Notes under the pieces: generated by a model | Told to the model about the DNA's origin: nothing | The model's input: the letters and a program-made list of their open reading frames with translations, nothing else | Databases searched by the model: none | Shown: positions 17,123 through 20,276 of the stretch, one piece after another | How the letters are laid out: the number at the start of each line of letters is the position of its first letter | Numbering within the stretch: position 1 is the stretch's first letter | NCBI GenBank assembly: GCA_019155205.2 | Contig: JAHNZQ020000016.1 | Span: forward strand, 2,055,620-2,075,895 | Direction of reading: 5' to 3' | DNA: 20,276 bases | Source of the DNA: Gracilaria vermiculophylla | Lineage: Eukaryota > Rhodophyta > Florideophyceae > Gracilariales > Gracilariaceae | Position numbers and translations under genes: made by a program

Positions 17123-17763
17123 TCAAGGGTGTCGCGTGAGTCCATATTTGTACAAACTATTAGTTATTTGCACACAAAGCATGATGGAAACACTACCAAC
17201 GTTTCTCAACAGCTTTGTAAATCGAAACAACACACTGGTAACAATTTTATTCTCCACGTCCATCTGGAGAAATTCGTTCATTAGTCCGTGCAACATATGC
17301 ACCATGTCCATCATTGTCCTGACACACATCCAATCCTCCATGATGTCCTCTGCAAAATCCTTGTGTGCTCGCACTGCATCCCGTGTCTGGTACCCAAACG
17401 TTCTCGCGATCACAATTATTGCTCGAGCAACTGCATGGCCGCAGTCCGTCTCTCACTGCATTACCGCTCTGTTATGAAACTCCGCCATCAGCTTCGTCGA
17501 TACCCCACAGATTAGTAGTGATAAAAATACGAGGAATCGCCTGTCTAGAGGCCTTGCTAATGGTAAGTGTGAAACTGGAACGAGTTCGGATGTGGCTTTC
17601 TTAAGAACGATGGCATTCGTTGTTTTTGTGCTGAGGTAGAATGCTGGCCGATATCAAAGTTTGTGCACTCCGGAATTCGCGGCGCAAGAATGGCGGCTTG
17701 GACTGTAGTTGAATATCGAAGTGGAGACAGTCGCTTGGAGCTAAATTTTTGTTTCCATGACAT
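17123..17763 (-). pseudogene. Possible decayed minus-strand gene of unknown family
   Basis: Three minus-strand pieces follow one another. The first is an ATG-started frame of 68 codons (17763-17557, beginning MSWKQKFSSKRLSPLRYS). The second is a frame around 17610-17490 ending in RIFITTNLWGIDEADGG. The third is an open frame from 17455 to a stop at 17123 with a protein-like, amphipathic composition (for example FAEDIMEDWMCVRTMMDMV). The third piece is preceded by a TGA and shows no ATG near its beginning. I do not recognise any domain. It could be a broken host gene, an unnamed transposon gene, an intron-containing gene, or chance: the plus strand is also open across 17109-17477. Low confidence. 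Confidence 0.25.
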
Positions 17764-18539
17764 AGTACGACCTAGACCATATTCAAAAAGCCGGTCATGC
17801 TACCTTAATAATCATTTTATTGGCAAGGGAACAGATTAAAGAAAACTTGAAATGAGCTGTATTTAAAGCGTTGTCAGAGATTGAAGGCGCCGCAGATGCA
17901 AACATGTGATCGAGTGACTACTTTGTGCGTTTTCCGTGTGACACATTCATTTACGTGATGCATATCGCACACATGCACAACCTGAAAACGAGCACAAACG
18001 GGATGTGCAACTTATGTGGTGAGGAGCTTGCAGCGTGTGGTGCAGTCACCTCTGCTTGTAGGAGCAGGGAGCGATCGAACTGCCAGCCGTAAAAGCCCCA
18101 GCACGCTATATCATTGTTTCAGGATGTAAGTGAACATATTTGGTTGACCAGATAGATTCAGCGAATACAGAAAGTTGCGTGTGCGAAGGGATGATGGTGG
18201 AATATCCGTAAAAAAATTCTGCGCAACCTGTTTTCCTGCTGTCCGTGCAGTTTGCTTCACACGTTTGAGACAAATCTGCACTGCTCACAGACGTGAAGTA
18301 GTGGACCGCTGCCTACAGTTGTGGTTTGCCGCTACTCGCTGGCTCAAAATGTTAGTGGAATGGTCATACAGCGGCGAATAAGCACATGCAGCTGTGTGCG
18401 GGGATGCTGCTGCGCCGATGCGTCTGACACGCGCATCTCTTGATTTTTCGCAGAGATACGCGATGCTCAGGCGCACCCGCGGAACGGGGAGCTCCGAAAG
18501 CAAGGGATGCGGACGAATAAAAAAACGTAGACACAACGA

Positions 18540-18575
18540 CCTGTCTGGCCCCCAGGGGGAAGGAGGACAGACAGG
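18540..18575. repeat. Nested inverted repeat
   Basis: CCTGTCTG (18540-18547) pairs with CAGACAGG (18568-18575). Inside it CCCCC-a-GGGGG (18549-18559) forms a second dyad. The arms are perfect and GC-rich, in contrast to the AT-rich surroundings. Confidence 0.7.
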
Positions 18576-19012
18576 CGCCGCCTTTGCTTTTGTCCCGAAC
18601 ATTTCGTGCTGAAGAGGCTCTCTGCGCGCGCGTTGCACCCTCCGTTTGAACCCACTTTCCACAGGAAAAGTATACACGGAAACATAAAGTCTGTTTCAAA
18701 AGTAGACGATACGGCACCTCGAATTTTGATGCTAAACATCGGGTCTAGCGCTGCAGGGACTTACATATATCAGTTTTCGAAAACCATTGGAATACAGTTT
18801 TAATTTTGTGGGACATTTTACTGCGATACTTAATTTTTGCTTTCCTCAGTAGTTCACTTTTTATTGTTTTTTTCTGAATTTTACTAATTCAACCCTCCGT
18901 CATCGCCTATATTATTGTACCATTCGATACTTCAAATATCCTGAGTTTTCCAGCAACTATAAACACAGTTATTTAAATCAAATCCTGTTTCAAACGGCGT
19001 GTCCGGTAAGAA

Positions 19013-19035
19013 ATGTATCGTTCTATTCGATACAT
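19013..19035. repeat. 8-bp perfect hairpin
   Basis: ATGTATCG (19013-19020) and CGATACAT (19028-19035) are exact inverted copies around a 7-base loop, within AT-rich intergenic DNA. Confidence 0.7.
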
Positions 19036-19559
19036 CTCTAACATTTTGAAGGTATATAATTCAGGCAAACACGCAAGTAACAGCATGACATTCATTCGTC
19101 CTTCAGCAAAACAGTTTCCAATCACTGAAGATTAATGATCAACAACATTATTCTGCTATAACGTTAAAATTAATTTCATATTAAATATCTGTAAAAATCA
19201 CGTACAATTGTATGAATTGATTTCAAAGCCTTTTTAGGTCAATGATGCCTGCCAAAAAACTGCATTAGTTGTTTCGTTTTTTAAGAGTTCAGTGTACATC
19301 ATGATACTTTACAAGTTCTACTAAACATTTCACATATTCAAATTTTGCTTGCTATCCTTCACTTATCATAAAAAACTTAAACCGCTGTGTTCTATCTGAT
19401 TTAAATTTTTTCTCAAATTTAAATATATGCTTTCTGGACCCTATGTTCATGAGTGTGTTCAAAGTGCATCACAATATCCCTTTTTTGTTAAGAATTCCCA
19501 AGAAGAAAACTGTTATTCATTTATGTTAACCTTAAATTTTATTTTTGGTCCATTGATAT

Positions 19560-20276
19560 TCATTTTCAACTTCTCCATAAAAGAATTTCTTTTTTTAATT
19601 TATTTGTGCAAAATGTTTGACAAAGATAACTTCTTTCCTAATCTCTTGCTTTTCTTTAAAAAGCATATTCAGATTACCAATAGAACGATAACTTTACAAT
19701 GCATTTCATGATAAAGAAAAACGGTAAGAAAACGGAAAAAAGGACCTAGACCTAAGCATTGTTTGTAAACAAACATAAAGGGGTTTTGATCTTGAAGCTT
19801 TGCTTTTCTCCGGAATAGGGGAAGACGAGTCCAATAAGTAGTTCCGATGGGACTTTGGAATGTTCAATATTTTTAAAAGACAGTGGTATATGGTTTTCGG
19901 TACAAGGATGGCTACAGCAAGCATAACTGTGCGTTTTAGTGGGCTTTTTGGATCTGGTATACTTTTGAAACACCCTGTCATACGATCGAAAAAGCCATTT
20001 CGGAACAGAGTCGCATTTAAAGCCATCTATACAGAACACAATAATCTAATTCGCTTTGCTAGAGGACAATTACGCAAAGACAAATACCACAAGCCGTATA
20101 ACATAACTCATACAGACTGCAACGACTGGGGAATACTTTACTATAATCCGTTCCTCTGACAGGTCGATGAGCCTCTCTTCTACAGCTCATAGCGACAATC
20201 CTGTTCCTTTTGTACCCCATACTTTCGCGTGTGCACGACCACTTAGACCTGCTGCGACCATTTGGAACTATACTTC
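19560..20276 (-). mobile_element. Decayed Ty1/copia reverse transcriptase
   Basis: Minus-strand pieces in shifting frames follow the order of copia RT. RIVAMSCRR then RGTDYSKVF (DYSKVF at 20148-20131) matches the RLVAkG...G.DY.evF block. LNATL (20020-20006) followed by FFDRMTGCF matches the aFLNg.L.e.iym..P.GF block. SLYRKPY (about 19908-19888) sits where copia has SLYGLKQ. PFMFVYKQ then CKVIVLLVI (about 19784-19672) matches the residues before YVDD. The catalytic YVDD itself is lost: a stop codon follows at 19671-19669. Several stops and frameshifts make it non-functional. It continues beyond the window edge. RNase H and LTRs were not identified. Confidence 0.75.

Larger units (their letters stand above)
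17764..19559. other. Gene-free stretch with hairpins, AT-rich to the right
   Basis: A GC-richer patch at about 18370-18660 is embedded in otherwise AT-rich sequence and contains a nested inverted repeat. From about 18790 onward the DNA is strongly AT-rich. No frame with a recognisable domain is seen on either strand, and no tRNA, rRNA or CRISPR array. Confidence 0.4.

Noticed and set aside
1..20276. CRISPR arrays, tRNA or rRNA genes
   Set aside because: No regularly spaced repeats, no tRNA B-box-like GGTTCGAATCC on either strand, and no rRNA-like stretch were seen by eye; a tRNAscan or Rfam search would be decisive.

Overview
This is a nuclear window from a photosynthetic eukaryote. The best guess is a red alga of the florideophyte type (Chondrus-like). 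The grounds are five long intronless reading frames, a starch-binding CBM20 protein, a cyanobacterial/plastid-type MnmG, Golgi-type glycosyltransferase and sulfotransferase genes of the kind needed for sulfated galactans, and decayed Ty1/copia elements around a compact gene island. The assignment is inferred from content only.

Layout. 1-2530 is mostly transposon debris: the N-terminus of a psq-type helix-turn-helix transposase (minus strand, running off the left edge) and a frameshifted copia integrase/early-RT remnant (plus strand). 2533-3762 (minus) encodes a 409-residue protein with a C-terminal CBM20 and two RVxF-like protein phosphatase 1 docking motifs. 3763-7252 has no gene I can support and becomes very AT-rich toward the right.

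7253-16024 is the gene island. It holds a 1120-residue, apparently three-module Golgi glycosyltransferase (minus), divergently paired with plastid-type mnmG (plus), then aspartate aminotransferase (plus), which converges on a type II membrane sulfotransferase (minus). Gene starts lie in extremely GC-rich, CpG-dense DNA and GC content falls toward the 3' ends. 16200-20276 is again gene-poor: a possible decayed minus-strand gene (17123-17763), several hairpins, and a degraded copia reverse transcriptase (minus strand, about 19560-20276).

How the genes relate. The glycosyltransferase and the sulfotransferase are both predicted type II Golgi proteins and could act on the same matrix polysaccharide or glycoprotein glycan. 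The CBM20 protein would belong to cytosolic storage-starch control. MnmG (plastid tRNA modification) and aspartate aminotransferase are housekeeping genes with no evident link to them. The most interesting items are the fused glycosyltransferase and the possible starch-targeting phosphatase subunit.

Several open frames in the GC-rich parts run upstream of the first ATG with no stop. I start each gene at the first supportable ATG.
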